The notes: generated from the sequence alone by a model not told the origin. 64,000 nucleotides of DNA from Oceaniferula marina (GCF_013391475.1 NZ_JACBAZ010000002.1:248001-312000); one strand, 5' to 3'. Positions 33,964 to 43,391 are shown, counted from the stretch's first letter. Made by a program: numbers and translations.

Positions 33964-34833
33964 CTAAAAGGTAAAGCGAAGTTGTGCACCTCCACCAATA
34001 TCAGGACTACCATTGGTAAATCCGGTGTAGCCGTAGCCGGTCACAAGAAAGCTGTCCGAAAAACGATATCCAAGATAAGCAAACAGCTCCAGTGCATCGT
34101 CGGACTGCGAACTACTGGCTTCCTGAAAGTCGAGAGTTGCACCAAAGTTAATCTCCTTATTGTAACGATAATCAGCTCCTACCGATAGATAGAATACGTT
34201 ATCAATTTCATAGTCGTCCGGATCTCCCTTGATTTTATATGCAAGCGTAGCCATTGGGCTGAACTTCCCCAGGGATTTGAAGTAATCCACTTGCAAGGTG
34301 TAGTCCATTTCACCTGTACCAAGTCCTCTATCTTCATCGGCAGTTGGAAACTTCACTTTTCCTATCAGGTCCAAATACCCCCACTCTGTGGGAAAACTCT
34401 GTAGACTGTAACTAAGGGATGCCCATATATCCCCAAGCCCCGATTCTGTATTGACTTCGTCTTCTCCCCCTCCGATAACCACACCTCCATCACCTGCACC
34501 AATCACCGAACCCGGCCCCTTGATTTGAATCCATGGAACCGAAAGTTTGGCTACCCATTGATCGTGATGATAACTCAAGTTAAATGGAACATACATGATG
34601 TCTGTGTCCACAGAGTCACCATAATCTCCGGTGCTGTAATCAAAGCCGGTTCCCACCCGCCATTTACCATCGCCTTCTGGATAAAAGCGCTTCAATACAG
34701 GTGAGATAACCTCGACCGCACGGTCAAAGCCATTCATTTCCTCCTCGTTCATAGGCGCCGATTCTTTTCCACTTCCGGGAAGCATCATCAGCGTCCACGT
34801 CATTCCTGCCAGTATGGTGTTCGTACCTGTCAT
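33964..34833 (-). CDS. Outer-membrane beta-barrel protein
   Basis: 289 residues. The N-terminal hydrophobic stretch is short (MTGTNTILAGMTWTLMML). The body alternates amphipathic strands with aromatic girdles (WRVGTGFDYSTGDYG, MYVPFNLSYHHDQWVAKLSVPW, GDIWASLSYSL, GYLDLIGKVKFPT, YTLQVDYFKSLGKFSPMATLAYK, FYLSVGADYRYN) and ends in RFTF, the usual C-terminal Phe of barrel proteins. It resembles transporter-type barrels of the phenol-degradation 'meta-pathway' family, a weak fold-level match. Sits in the islet bracketed by direct repeats. Confidence 0.75.
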   Translation of the reverse strand: MTGTNTILAGMTWTLMMLPGSGKESAPMNEEEMNGFDRAVEVISPVLKRFYPEGDGKWRVGTGFDYSTGDYGDSVDTDIMYVPFNLSYHHDQWVAKLSVPWIQIKGPGSVIGAGDGGVVIGGGEDEVNTESGLGDIWASLSYSLQSFPTEWGYLDLIGKVKFPTADEDRGLGTGEMDYTLQVDYFKSLGKFSPMATLAYKIKGDPDDYEIDNVFYLSVGADYRYNKEINFGATLDFQEASSSQSDDALELFAYLGYRFSDSFLVTGYGYTGFTNGSPDIGGGAQLRFTF

Positions 34834-35282
34834 ACTGGCTGAACTAACGATCCCAAGACCCTACGTCAACGTCTCTTTTTGCAAAAAAGAAAATATTTCC
34901 CGGTCTTATAAGTTAGATTCTAACCATCCTAGAATAATTGATTCTTTTCAAAAAACAGGCCTGATAAAACTTACAAAAAAACAAACAAGGAGAGGGGATT
35001 ATGGATAACAATCTGAAACAAAGATCCGTTGCACCGACGATCGGCCGACACATCATGTAAAACGAATTTAAATTTTCACAGAAGGTAAAGCGAATCGCTT
35101 ATCCATGACCCTCATAACATCACCATCTTACATAAATCACGCCCGGGGATGTGCAGGAGGAGGAAATTTTGAAAGGGCGTCACTTGAATGATTTCATCCA
35201 TCTACTTTGAGCCTGGCAACAACAACCACAAGGAACGAGTCAAAAGAAAAAGGTCTGTCCCTCTATCAACGGTCTCAAGGAG
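34834..35282. other. AT-rich intergenic DNA upstream of the OM-barrel gene
   Basis: It contains stops in every frame, several A-runs and a palindromic TTAGATTCTAA near 34,909. The promoter of the minus-strand pair must lie near its left end; TTATAAG near 34,905 (minus strand) is one candidate. No gene is recognisable. Confidence 0.4.
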
Positions 35283-35579
35283 GACGTTGCGTCCGGCCAG
35301 ACTGTTGTTGTGACCACCGGGCAAGTGACCGAAAAATCAGCTGACGACTGGCCGAAGAAAAGGCGATAGGCTTTGTTTGCCTGGCGGATCATTTGCAAGG
35401 GGCGAGATTTTTTGTCTCAATCTCTGAGTTTGCTTGTTACTTATTGTGTAGTTGGTGGCTCTTTCTTACAATTTATACTGGCAACATACTGAGTAGATTC
35501 TTACTCTACGAATCTAGTGATGAAGATTTTGAGTAGGGCAGTTGTCGTTTTGTTCCTCGTGTGTAGCGTTGCCTATGCC
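35283..35579. repeat. Direct repeat copy B (~297 bp)
   Basis: Second copy of 32461-32759. It carries the last codons of the glycosidase-like gene with no gene body in front and 20 signal-peptide codons of the small ORF followed at once by TGA. It is therefore the non-functional copy. Confidence 0.95.
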
Positions 35580-35690
35580 TGACTCCTGTGAAAGGCTTCA
35601 GGGCTGTCTGCAGTAGATGTCAATACCGTGGAGCTTGTCGTTTGATGATTCGGGCGTAGCTTTCATTGGAAAACACACACATACAGAGAC

Positions 35691-38228
35691 ATGAGCACAC
35701 AGAAATGGACGGCTTGGAGGAAACCCGTTGGCCTGATCTTGGCAATGGTTCAGATCGGGGGAGCAATGCTTGCGACAGCAGATGAGGCAAACAACACGCC
35801 GGAGCGGCCGGCGAAGCAGTTTAGTCACCCGGAGCGAATTCGCTACGACGGCGATTGTTTTCAGATCGAGGGCAAGGATACTTTTGTTTACAGTGCGGCT
35901 TTTCACTACTACCGCACGCCCAAGGAGCTTTGGCGCGAGCGCCTCGATAAGATCAAGCAGGCCGGGTTCAACACGATCGAGACCTATGTCCCGTGGAATT
36001 GGCACGAGCGGGAGCTGCCGAAGGGGCTGGATGATTATTCCCAGGTGGATGTCCGTGAGCTCGAGGCCTTTCTCAAGCTGGTTCACGAGGAGTATGAGAT
36101 GTATTCAATCGTGCGCCCCGGACCGTTTATCTGTGCCGAATGGGCTGGTGGCGGCTACCCGCGTTGGCTGGCCAAATTTATCCCGGACATGAGCAAGGAG
36201 GGGATGCCAAAACTTTGGCTGCGCAGTGATGATCAGGCACACATCGATTGGTCGGTTCACTGGTATCGTGCAGTTTGCCCTTTGTTTGCAAAGCATCAAC
36301 TGAGTCGGAAGAAGCCGGGTGAAAAAGGAATCATTCTGGTGCAGATTGAAAATGAATACAACCACCACGGGACGCCGGGTAAGGAGAAGGTGATGCGCGC
36401 CTTGTTCCAGGCTGTGGTCGATTCCGGTGTGGATGTGCCGATTTTTACTTGTCTGACCAATGAATGCCGCGGCAGCTCCGATCCGGTGTTGTCTCAGGTG
36501 TTCGACAGCGATAACTATTACATTGGCCACAGCAAGGCCGGGGACTGCGCCTATCGTATGGCCAGTTTGAAGAAGGCGCAGCCGGACGCACCCGGACTGG
36601 TGTGCGAACTGCAAGGGGGGTGGTTTTCGACTGTCGGCGGTGGCTTGAGCGAAGATCACTACTCGGATGCCAAGCATTATCAGGCGATCAATATCATGTC
36701 GATGCTCGGTGGGGCGACGTGTCTGAACCCCTACATGTTTGTCGGAGGCACCCACTTTGCCGGTTGGGGGGCACGTGGCCAGACGACCTCTTATGATTAC
36801 AATGCGGCGATCCGTGAGTCGGGTGCCGTGGGGGACAAATATCTTGCCGCTAAAGCGCTTGGCGGATTTATCCGAGAGCACGAAGCTCGACTGGTCAGAG
36901 CCCACGGTGGTCCTTGCGAGATTGAATCGGCACCGAAGTCATTGACCGGAGGCGTGCGTGTGGCACCTGACGGGACTCGTTTTGTGTTTGTGCACAATGC
37001 TGATAGCAAGCAGAGCGTGAAGGGCACCTTTACGCTGAAGCCCGGAGCCGGAACCCGCCCACGTGGCCCGGTCTACAACATTGACCAGCACGGCAACAAG
37101 GTGCTGATCGAGGTGGACAAGGAGTCCGCACAGGCAACCGACATCGCATCGTTTGCGGTGGAGTTGTCGCTTGCGCCGATGGATTCGAAAATCCTGGTGA
37201 TTGAGCCTGGGAAAAAAGCCGGGCAGGGAAGCTGGTATCCCAAGACACAGAAGGACATCGCGCGCCCTCAATCGCTACCGAAGTCGGTCCGAATCGCAAC
37301 AGCCCTGAAACAGGAAGATCCGTCGTCCGGAGAATGGAAACCGTTTGTGGACGGAACCTCGCTGTCGGAGATGATGGTCAGCGACCACCGGTACGTGCGT
37401 TACAAGAGTCAGGTGACATTAAGCGCTGATGAAGTGAAGGCGTTGAGCCAACTTAATATTCGTTCGTTCAGTCGCGATATGATCAATGCCCGGGTGAATG
37501 GGAAAGTGGCCAAACGCCTGAGCCCGGACACCAAGGTGGCGGATATTGCAGGTCGGCATTTGAAGACCTCATTCGAACGGATTGGGGCCAAGGAATACGA
37601 CAACCAGTTTAGCGTGGAGGGCCTGCTTCAGGCGGGAGAAAATACGATTGAGCTGGTGTATGAAAATATAGGTCACGAGCATGGTTATGTGCCGATGGAG
37701 CAGCTTTCCGGGGTGGATCACGCCGGCTTGTCGGCATCGTCTGATGACATTCAAAATCCGCTTTCTTTGCAGGTTTCCCTGGATCTGGGTGGCGTGCAGG
37801 CCGGTTGGACGGCTCCCGGTTTTGTTGCCAAAGGAAACGGTTGGCAGAAGGTGGCATTGGATACCGAAATGGAAATCCCACGGAAGGGGCGGGAGCTGCA
37901 GCCGAAGGATCAAACTCAGGATGGATTGCTGACATGGTACCGCCTGGAGTTCGAGTTGCCGGCGGAGGATCCCAAGGTCTGGGTGCCCTGGCTGCTGAGA
38001 ATCAATGCCTCGGGCAATGGCTACATGTGGATCAACGGCCACAATATCGGTCGCCACTACCAGCACGGGCAGCAGCGCGATTACTTTTTACCCGGCTGCT
38101 GGCTGAAGTTCGGTCAGGGGCAGAAAAATGTGATGATGCTCGGTCTGCGCCAGACCTCACACGGTGCCCAGCTCAAGGCGGCTGAAATATGCCCCTACCC
38201 CGATGCGGCGGAAGTGATTGAAGATTGA
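35691..38228 (+). CDS. GH35 beta-galactosidase, exported
   Basis: 845 residues with a hydrophobic signal around residues 13-30. The GH35 TIM barrel starts with the conserved SAAFHYYRTPKELWRERL and TIETYVPWNWHE. GGYPRWL and VRPGPFICAEW are family hallmarks. The acid/base is Glu222 in VQIENEY and the nucleophile Glu306 in VCELQGGWF. C-terminal beta domains include the galactose-binding-like GYMWINGHNIGRHYQHGQQRDYFLPGCWLK. The enzyme releases terminal beta-galactose from glycans, which fits the nearby lyase and sulfatases. It begins 112 nt after the non-functional repeat copy. Confidence 0.95.
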   Translation: MSTQKWTAWRKPVGLILAMVQIGGAMLATADEANNTPERPAKQFSHPERIRYDGDCFQIEGKDTFVYSAAFHYYRTPKELWRERLDKIKQAGFNTIETYVPWNWHERELPKGLDDYSQVDVRELEAFLKLVHEEYEMYSIVRPGPFICAEWAGGGYPRWLAKFIPDMSKEGMPKLWLRSDDQAHIDWSVHWYRAVCPLFAKHQLSRKKPGEKGIILVQIENEYNHHGTPGKEKVMRALFQAVVDSGVDVPIFTCLTNECRGSSDPVLSQVFDSDNYYIGHSKAGDCAYRMASLKKAQPDAPGLVCELQGGWFSTVGGGLSEDHYSDAKHYQAINIMSMLGGATCLNPYMFVGGTHFAGWGARGQTTSYDYNAAIRESGAVGDKYLAAKALGGFIREHEARLVRAHGGPCEIESAPKSLTGGVRVAPDGTRFVFVHNADSKQSVKGTFTLKPGAGTRPRGPVYNIDQHGNKVLIEVDKESAQATDIASFAVELSLAPMDSKILVIEPGKKAGQGSWYPKTQKDIARPQSLPKSVRIATALKQEDPSSGEWKPFVDGTSLSEMMVSDHRYVRYKSQVTLSADEVKALSQLNIRSFSRDMINARVNGKVAKRLSPDTKVADIAGRHLKTSFERIGAKEYDNQFSVEGLLQAGENTIELVYENIGHEHGYVPMEQLSGVDHAGLSASSDDIQNPLSLQVSLDLGGVQAGWTAPGFVAKGNGWQKVALDTEMEIPRKGRELQPKDQTQDGLLTWYRLEFELPAEDPKVWVPWLLRINASGNGYMWINGHNIGRHYQHGQQRDYFLPGCWLKFGQGQKNVMMLGLRQTSHGAQLKAAEICPYPDAAEVIED

Positions 38229-38281
38229 AGATTGAACTTGCGTGGTCTGGGGTTAGCGATTAGCTGTTCATTAGAACAGTT

Positions 38282-39550
38282 ATGAGTGAGCTACCCTTGA
38301 CCGCCTTGTTTGTGGATTTTGATGCGTATTTTGCCTCTGCGGAGCAGCACATGCGGCCGGAATTGCGTGGGCAGGCGGTTGGTGTTGTGCCGGTAATGGC
38401 GGAGAGCTCATGCTGTATCGCGGCGAGTTATGAGGCGAAGGCTCAGGGAGTGAAGACGGGGACCCGGGTCAGTGATGCGCGGCGGATGTGTCCGGGGATT
38501 CGGATCGTGCAGGCACAACCGGCGCGTTATGTGGAGCTTCACCATCGACTTGTGGCGGCGGTGGAAACCTGCATTCATGTGGAGGCCGTGTTATCGATCG
38601 ACGAGATGTGGTGTTGGTTGCCTTATAATTGGCGGGAACACGAGACGGTGTTGCGGGTGGGTCGAGAAATCAAAGAGGCGGTGTGCCGGGATGTCAGTCC
38701 ATGGATTCGGGCCTCGGTAGGGGTAGCACCCAATCGTTGGCTCGCAAAAATGGCATCAAAGATGCGGAAGCCGGATGGTTTGCTGGTGATTGAAGAGAGA
38801 GACCTGCCGGAAATTTTATATGACCTTTCCCTGAGGGATTTGCATGGAGTGGGGCAGGCGATGGAACTGCGCCTGCATGCACATGGGATCCATGATGTAC
38901 GGACGTTGTGTGGGCTCGATCGTCAACGCTTGCATACGGCCTGGGGGAGTGTGGAGGGAGACCGTTTGTGGCTTCAGCTTCGGGGGCAGGAAGTTCCGGA
39001 TGATCCGTTGATTGGTCAGGTGCAGCGCAGTATTGGCCATAGCCATGTGTTGCCTCCCGACAAGCGGGGCCCCGACGGAGCTCTGGCGGTGTTGCACAAA
39101 TTGACCCAGAAGGCGGCTCAGCGTTTGAGGCATCATGGTCGGCTTGCGGCCAAACTCGGTATTTCCCTGCGGTATGTACGTGGAGGGAAATGGGGGCGGG
39201 AGATGGGTTTTGAGCCTTGTGATGATTCCCTGGTTTTTGCCAAAGTTCTGGCTCACCTATGGAAGATGCGACCGGCGCACGAAGCGAAATTGTTGAAGGT
39301 GTCGGTGGTGTTGGACCGCTTGACCCATCAGGGTAATTATACGCCTTCTTTGTTTGGTATGGGGGATGGCGGAGGAGGGACCGTGGGGGAAGATGTTGAG
39401 TGCCGCAGTGATCTGAATGCCTCGATGGATGTTTTGGTAAGAAAATTCGGGAGACAGGCGATTTACCTTGGCGGAGCGCATGCTGCTATTGATGCGGCAC
39501 CGATGCGGATTTCGTTCAGCCACGTGCCGGATCTGGATGTGGAGCAGTGA
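38282..39550 (+). CDS. Y-family DNA polymerase (DinB/Pol IV-like)
   Basis: 422 residues. The palm motif VDFDAYFASAEQ carries Asp12 and Asp14; SIDEMW carries the catalytic Asp107-Glu108 pair. RASVGVAPNRWLAKMASKMRKPDG and the helix-hairpin-helix stretch LSLRDLHGVGQAMELRLHAHGI complete the catalytic core; a little-finger domain follows. It performs translesion synthesis. The SIDEMW form and the Cys-rich AESSCCIAASYEAK differ slightly from standard DinB (usually SIDE.Y/F), so an independent clade is possible. No imuA or dnaE2 partner is nearby. The stop codon lies at the first unit of a long heptamer repeat. Confidence 0.92.
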   Translation: MSELPLTALFVDFDAYFASAEQHMRPELRGQAVGVVPVMAESSCCIAASYEAKAQGVKTGTRVSDARRMCPGIRIVQAQPARYVELHHRLVAAVETCIHVEAVLSIDEMWCWLPYNWREHETVLRVGREIKEAVCRDVSPWIRASVGVAPNRWLAKMASKMRKPDGLLVIEERDLPEILYDLSLRDLHGVGQAMELRLHAHGIHDVRTLCGLDRQRLHTAWGSVEGDRLWLQLRGQEVPDDPLIGQVQRSIGHSHVLPPDKRGPDGALAVLHKLTQKAAQRLRHHGRLAAKLGISLRYVRGGKWGREMGFEPCDDSLVFAKVLAHLWKMRPAHEAKLLKVSVVLDRLTHQGNYTPSLFGMGDGGGGTVGEDVECRSDLNASMDVLVRKFGRQAIYLGGAHAAIDAAPMRISFSHVPDLDVEQ

Positions 39551-39663
39551 AGATGGAAGATGGAAGATGGAAGATGGAAGATGGAAGATGGAAGATGGAA
39601 GATGGAAGATGGAAGATGGAAGATGGAAGATGGAAGATGGAAGATGGAAGATGGAAGATGGAA
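39549..39663 (+). repeat. Heptanucleotide tandem repeat, ~16 copies
   Basis: GAAGATG is repeated without interruption for 115 nt, beginning inside the TGA stop codon of the polymerase gene. The unit length is not a multiple of three, so copy number shifts the frame of anything translated across it. Confidence 0.97.
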
Positions 39664-39772
39664 TTTAAATGTTAGGTTTTGAAGGCGGCAGGGACAGAGC
39701 TCCGAGCTGTCCGGCTGAGAGAGAGTGTTTGGGTAAGAGACGATCAATATGCTTAAACGGGTGCCATTTGGG

Positions 39773-39982
39773 TTAGACCCCATGAAGTAGGATCAACGCA
39801 AGAGGTGTGGGAATGCCACTTTTTGGATTGAAGCTCCCGGCTTCTCCATAGCCTTGATCATCAGCCAGAATGTAGACGATATTCGGGGCTTTTACATTTT
39901 CTTCTGCGGTGGCCGCATTGCAGGCGATCATCAATGCCGCAATACAGAATGTCGAAGCCGTTATTCGTCTCCTTAGAATCAT
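39773..39982 (-). pseudogene. Truncated S1 sulfatase (5' fragment)
   Basis: 69 codons. A signal peptide is followed by APNIVYILADDQGYGEAGSFNP and GIPTP, the standard N-terminus of a type-I sulfatase including the metal-binding Asp pair. After GIPTP the frame departs into LALILLHGV and stops; the formylglycine motif and the rest are absent. The break lies about 110 bp from the heptamer repeat, and no further sulfatase sequence is found in the 220 nt beyond. It follows the PL8 lyase gene in the same direction, so a lyase/sulfatase operon has lost its sulfatase. Confidence 0.8.
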
Positions 39983-40062
39983 GGCTGTATGAACGCATTT
40001 AATCGATCTTATCTTTCAATGCGTTTGGTGGTATGGCGAGGGATAGCCATGTTTTCTTTGGC

Positions 40063-42996
40063 TTAGCGCTTGTTGAGATATAAGGTATGGGACTCTCCGT
40101 GTAGCACCGGGACGGTGATGCTGGTGTGGTCGTTTTCATTCTGCACGATGCTATAGGATGCTTGCTCATCCGTTGTTCGAGAAAGGGTGCCACGCAGGGT
40201 AATACGGATGTTGGTTGGAGTCTTCTCTTTCGGTCGGATGTTTGGATCTGTTAGGCTAACGATGACTTGTTGTTCATTTTCCTCGATCATGACCAGACAG
40301 GTTTGGGAGACGCTGGCAAGCGGCCCTTTTGAGAGCCATGGTTCGGGTTGATCGGTGGTCGGGGTTTCGAAGATAGCGTAGCCGATGGTATTGCTGCTCC
40401 GGTGGTAAACGACATGGGCCTGTTGACTCTGGTGGAGGACTTGATAGGGGGCTGGATCCGACACCTTGAGTTGTTTGGCAAACGTTTGTAGTTCTTCCTC
40501 ATTGGTTTGGGGGAGAATGACGTACTCGTATTGTGCGTTTTTGGGGTTGGGTCCATGGTCGATCCAGGCGGTGGCATAGGCCCCTTGGGTATCGACTTTG
40601 TCGTAGCCGCTGCGCGACTGCTGTTGGCCAACGGTGAGCTGGATGGGATCTGAGTTGCGGACGATGTAGCCGTTGCCATAAGGGTCGGTGAAGGTGGCGT
40701 GACCTTTGGGGAAGGAGCGGATGTTTGTTTTTTCACCAAGGGTAATGGTTTCAGCATTGGCGATGGTCGTTGTGTGTTCGCCGTTAAGATGTTTTTGAAA
40801 CAAGGTGGTGCGGACAGGATATTGAATTTGATCTGTCTGGATTCCGGTGCCGAGGCAGATGATATGCTGATCGAAAAAGAACCATGATTTACGAGCTTTA
40901 AAGGGGCCACCCTTGCTTCCTTTTTCACGGCAGCGATGGGCCTGCATCGGGCTGTCGAGGTTGAGCACAAACAGACCGTTCCTTCCGTCGTGACTCAGTC
41001 CGCCGTTGAAGCTGCCCCCGCTGCGTTCGATCCGGGTACCGTTGCCGTTGGCAATGTTCGAGAGTGGAGCATGGATGCTGGTGGTCCCATCCAAGGCGCA
41101 CCAATTCCATCCTTGATCAGGAAGCGTACCGCTCCCGTGAACCGATGGCAGCGGTCGGGGGTGGCTGTGGATTTCGAGGAAACCATTGGAGAGATACATG
41201 CCGAAGCGGTTGGCATTCGCATAGCTTTCACCAGCTGAAACATACTGACTGAAGCCTTTGACTCCGGCGAGCCAATGCGAACGTCGGTGCAGGCCGAGCC
41301 CCGCATAGGGCATGCTGACATGGCCATGAGGGTGACTCTCTTGTTGGTATCCATGGAAGCGTTTTTCCACGGCTTTTGCAGGTCGGAACCTGAGGTAGGC
41401 GGCGACCATTTCGGGATCCCATTTTCCTTCCAGATAGGGAGCATAGGCCTGAGCCAACTTGAGGAACGCCTCGGCAGGGATCCGTTGGGTTCCACTGGGG
41501 TGACGACCGCAGAGGGCGAGCATGACGGTGTCGCCCCCGGAGTACCAGCGCATGCGCATGATACCGAGCTTGATGGCGTCGAGGGCGGGGCGGCTTACCG
41601 GGAGTCCTGCTTTGGAGAGTTCGAGGAGAGTGCCCGAGATGGAGTTCATCCCCATGGTGCCATAGGCAAAATAATGAAACCCGTGATGGAAGAGTGAACC
41701 GTCGGGTTTGATGCTGGCTGTGATTTGATTGGAGAGGACGGTTCTGAAGTGATTGACATGGTGGAAGCGCTCGGTGGTATCTCGATGCATGAGGGCGATT
41801 TGCAGCATGCGTCTGGCTTCGTTGTGAAGGTAATCCATGGAGACGACCTGCCCGATGCCGAAGTCGGATTCCTCTCCCTTCTTTCCCGGCCGGAAAAAGC
41901 GGTCGTCATAGTGGTAGGACCATTTGATGTAGGCGAGTGAGCGTTGCAAGGAGCCATCTTTAGCCAGGGCTTCTCGAGCTTTGGTGACGGCATCAACATA
42001 AGTGCGGCCGACATAGTTATTGGCTTTACCGCAGCTACCGTTGACGACGAGCCCTTGTTCCTGCATCCAGTGATTGATGGTGATGAACTGTTTGGCGAAT
42101 TGGTTTTTGTATTCCGGGCTGGGGCAGGTGGCGTAGCGGTCGGCGATCAGGTTGAGGAAGCCGAAATAGTGACCGAGATTTTTGCTGATTGGGTTTCCAT
42201 GGCCCAGGGATTCCTTTTCGATGCGCTGGTTGATGCGCTTGATTTCGTTCTGCCAGTGTTTTGCAGAGGCTCCGGTGTTGGGGCGTGGGGTAAAAAAGGT
42301 TTCCAGAGTCTGGAGTTTGGCCAGCTCCTCGGGTCCGGGATTGGGTTTGCCTGTGAAATTTGGTTTTTTGGGAGCCCAGGCTTGGAGGACCGGGTTGCGG
42401 GCATCACGAAAATCCCTCGGGTGATTGAAACGGATGGCATCGAAATAGGCATGGGTGCTACCTTCGATACCACTGGCACGGATGACGATGTTGTCGAGTT
42501 TGGAGCGAAGGTTTCCCTTGGTCCATTTGATCTTGGTATGCCATGTGTAATGGTGGACGAGTTGTTGCCAGCCGACGTGGGCGAAGGGGATGTCATAGTG
42601 GCCGGCCGCCTCGTCTCCAGCGCGAAATTCGACGGTGAGTTTTGCCGTCTTTGATAATCCAGTGAGTTTGACGGGCAGGGTGAGAGAGGACCGGGAATAT
42701 CCGCCGTAGCCAGTGTAGACGTTGACGTTGCCGAGTGGACCGGTGGCAAATTTCAAGCTGGCCCCATTCTGAAGTGTCCATTTCAGCGACTGTTTGCCGT
42801 CTTGAATGTGTTCACTGCTGAGTTCGATACTACTTTTTTCCGACGTAACATAGGCAGGGAGGGATTTTCCCTCGAAGGATTCGACATCCGGCCATGATGT
42901 TTTTGGTTCAGCGGGGGGCGCCGCATTGCAGGGAAGTAGCGCGGGGATCGAGATGAGGCAGAGGGATACAATCGTGGGGATTTTGATATTGGACAT
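40063..42996 (-). CDS. PL8-type polysaccharide lyase (chondroitinase ABC-like), exported
   Basis: 977 residues, signal peptide ending near CNA-A. The N-terminal beta-sandwich (about 30-195: SFEGKSLPAYVTSEKSSIELSSEHIQDGKQSLKW) matches the carbohydrate-binding lyase N-domain. The helical catalytic domain follows (about 225-600) with DGSLFHHGFHYFAYG; His438 and Tyr445 have the seven-residue spacing of the His/Tyr pair of chondroitinase ABC, and Arg481/Arg483 (MRMRW) is a candidate for its Arg. The C-terminal half contains antiparallel beta domains (WFFFDQHIICLGTGI). It should cleave uronic-acid polysaccharides by beta-elimination; the exact glycan is unknown. Confidence 0.82.
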   Translation of the reverse strand: MSNIKIPTIVSLCLISIPALLPCNAAPPAEPKTSWPDVESFEGKSLPAYVTSEKSSIELSSEHIQDGKQSLKWTLQNGASLKFATGPLGNVNVYTGYGGYSRSSLTLPVKLTGLSKTAKLTVEFRAGDEAAGHYDIPFAHVGWQQLVHHYTWHTKIKWTKGNLRSKLDNIVIRASGIEGSTHAYFDAIRFNHPRDFRDARNPVLQAWAPKKPNFTGKPNPGPEELAKLQTLETFFTPRPNTGASAKHWQNEIKRINQRIEKESLGHGNPISKNLGHYFGFLNLIADRYATCPSPEYKNQFAKQFITINHWMQEQGLVVNGSCGKANNYVGRTYVDAVTKAREALAKDGSLQRSLAYIKWSYHYDDRFFRPGKKGEESDFGIGQVVSMDYLHNEARRMLQIALMHRDTTERFHHVNHFRTVLSNQITASIKPDGSLFHHGFHYFAYGTMGMNSISGTLLELSKAGLPVSRPALDAIKLGIMRMRWYSGGDTVMLALCGRHPSGTQRIPAEAFLKLAQAYAPYLEGKWDPEMVAAYLRFRPAKAVEKRFHGYQQESHPHGHVSMPYAGLGLHRRSHWLAGVKGFSQYVSAGESYANANRFGMYLSNGFLEIHSHPRPLPSVHGSGTLPDQGWNWCALDGTTSIHAPLSNIANGNGTRIERSGGSFNGGLSHDGRNGLFVLNLDSPMQAHRCREKGSKGGPFKARKSWFFFDQHIICLGTGIQTDQIQYPVRTTLFQKHLNGEHTTTIANAETITLGEKTNIRSFPKGHATFTDPYGNGYIVRNSDPIQLTVGQQQSRSGYDKVDTQGAYATAWIDHGPNPKNAQYEYVILPQTNEEELQTFAKQLKVSDPAPYQVLHQSQQAHVVYHRSSNTIGYAIFETPTTDQPEPWLSKGPLASVSQTCLVMIEENEQQVIVSLTDPNIRPKEKTPTNIRITLRGTLSRTTDEQASYSIVQNENDHTSITVPVLHGESHTLYLNKR

Positions 42997-43081
42997 GTTG
43001 AGCGTTCAACTAAAACGTGAAGCTCGAGCCGTCCTTTCATCAATGAACACCATGCGTTTCAAATATGAATGCAGGCCCATA

Positions 43082-43102
43082 CCGTCTGTTTTACTACTTG
43101 GT
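43082..43102. repeat. Solo terminal repeat of the 203-bp element
   Basis: These 21 bases are the exact reverse complement of 43170-43190, the left end of element copy 1. With that end they form a perfect 21-bp inverted repeat with a 67-nt spacer. Probably a remnant of a second, oppositely oriented copy. Confidence 0.8.
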
Positions 43103-43167
43103 CTAACTCAAAAAGATTACTGGCTTTCAATCGTGGGCTGAGCCTTCGAATCTTCAGGGGCAGTGTT

Positions 43168-43370
43168 ATACCAAGTAGTAAAACAGACGGGACGATAGCC
43201 GAGATGAATAAGTTCTTTGGCAAGGCGCGACGAAGGAATGGTGCGGGCACCATGACTAAGGAGAAACAAAGCCAAAGGAGTCATTCATCCGGAACTCTCA
43301 TGGATCACGCAGTGCTTTTCCAAATACCTCAACAACGATCAATCGTCTCGTCTGTTTTGCGGAGTGGTAT
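43168..43370 (+). repeat. Fold-back repeat element, copy 1
   Basis: 203 bp. Imperfect terminal inverted repeats of about 29 nt share ATACCA, AAAACAGACG and GACGAT. An inner stem pairs 43203-43221 with 43271-43289, and a perfect central hairpin lies at 43238-43253 (ATGGTGC-GG-GCACCAT). The nearest gene end is the stop of the coiled-coil protein 43392-44366, 21 nt away. Short ORFs across it are accidental. Confidence 0.9.
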
Positions 43371-43391
43371 TAGCCTGGCGGAATCCATGGT

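Noticed and set aside
39549-39663. CRISPR array
   Set aside because: The repeats are contiguous 7-mers without spacers, and no cas gene is present.
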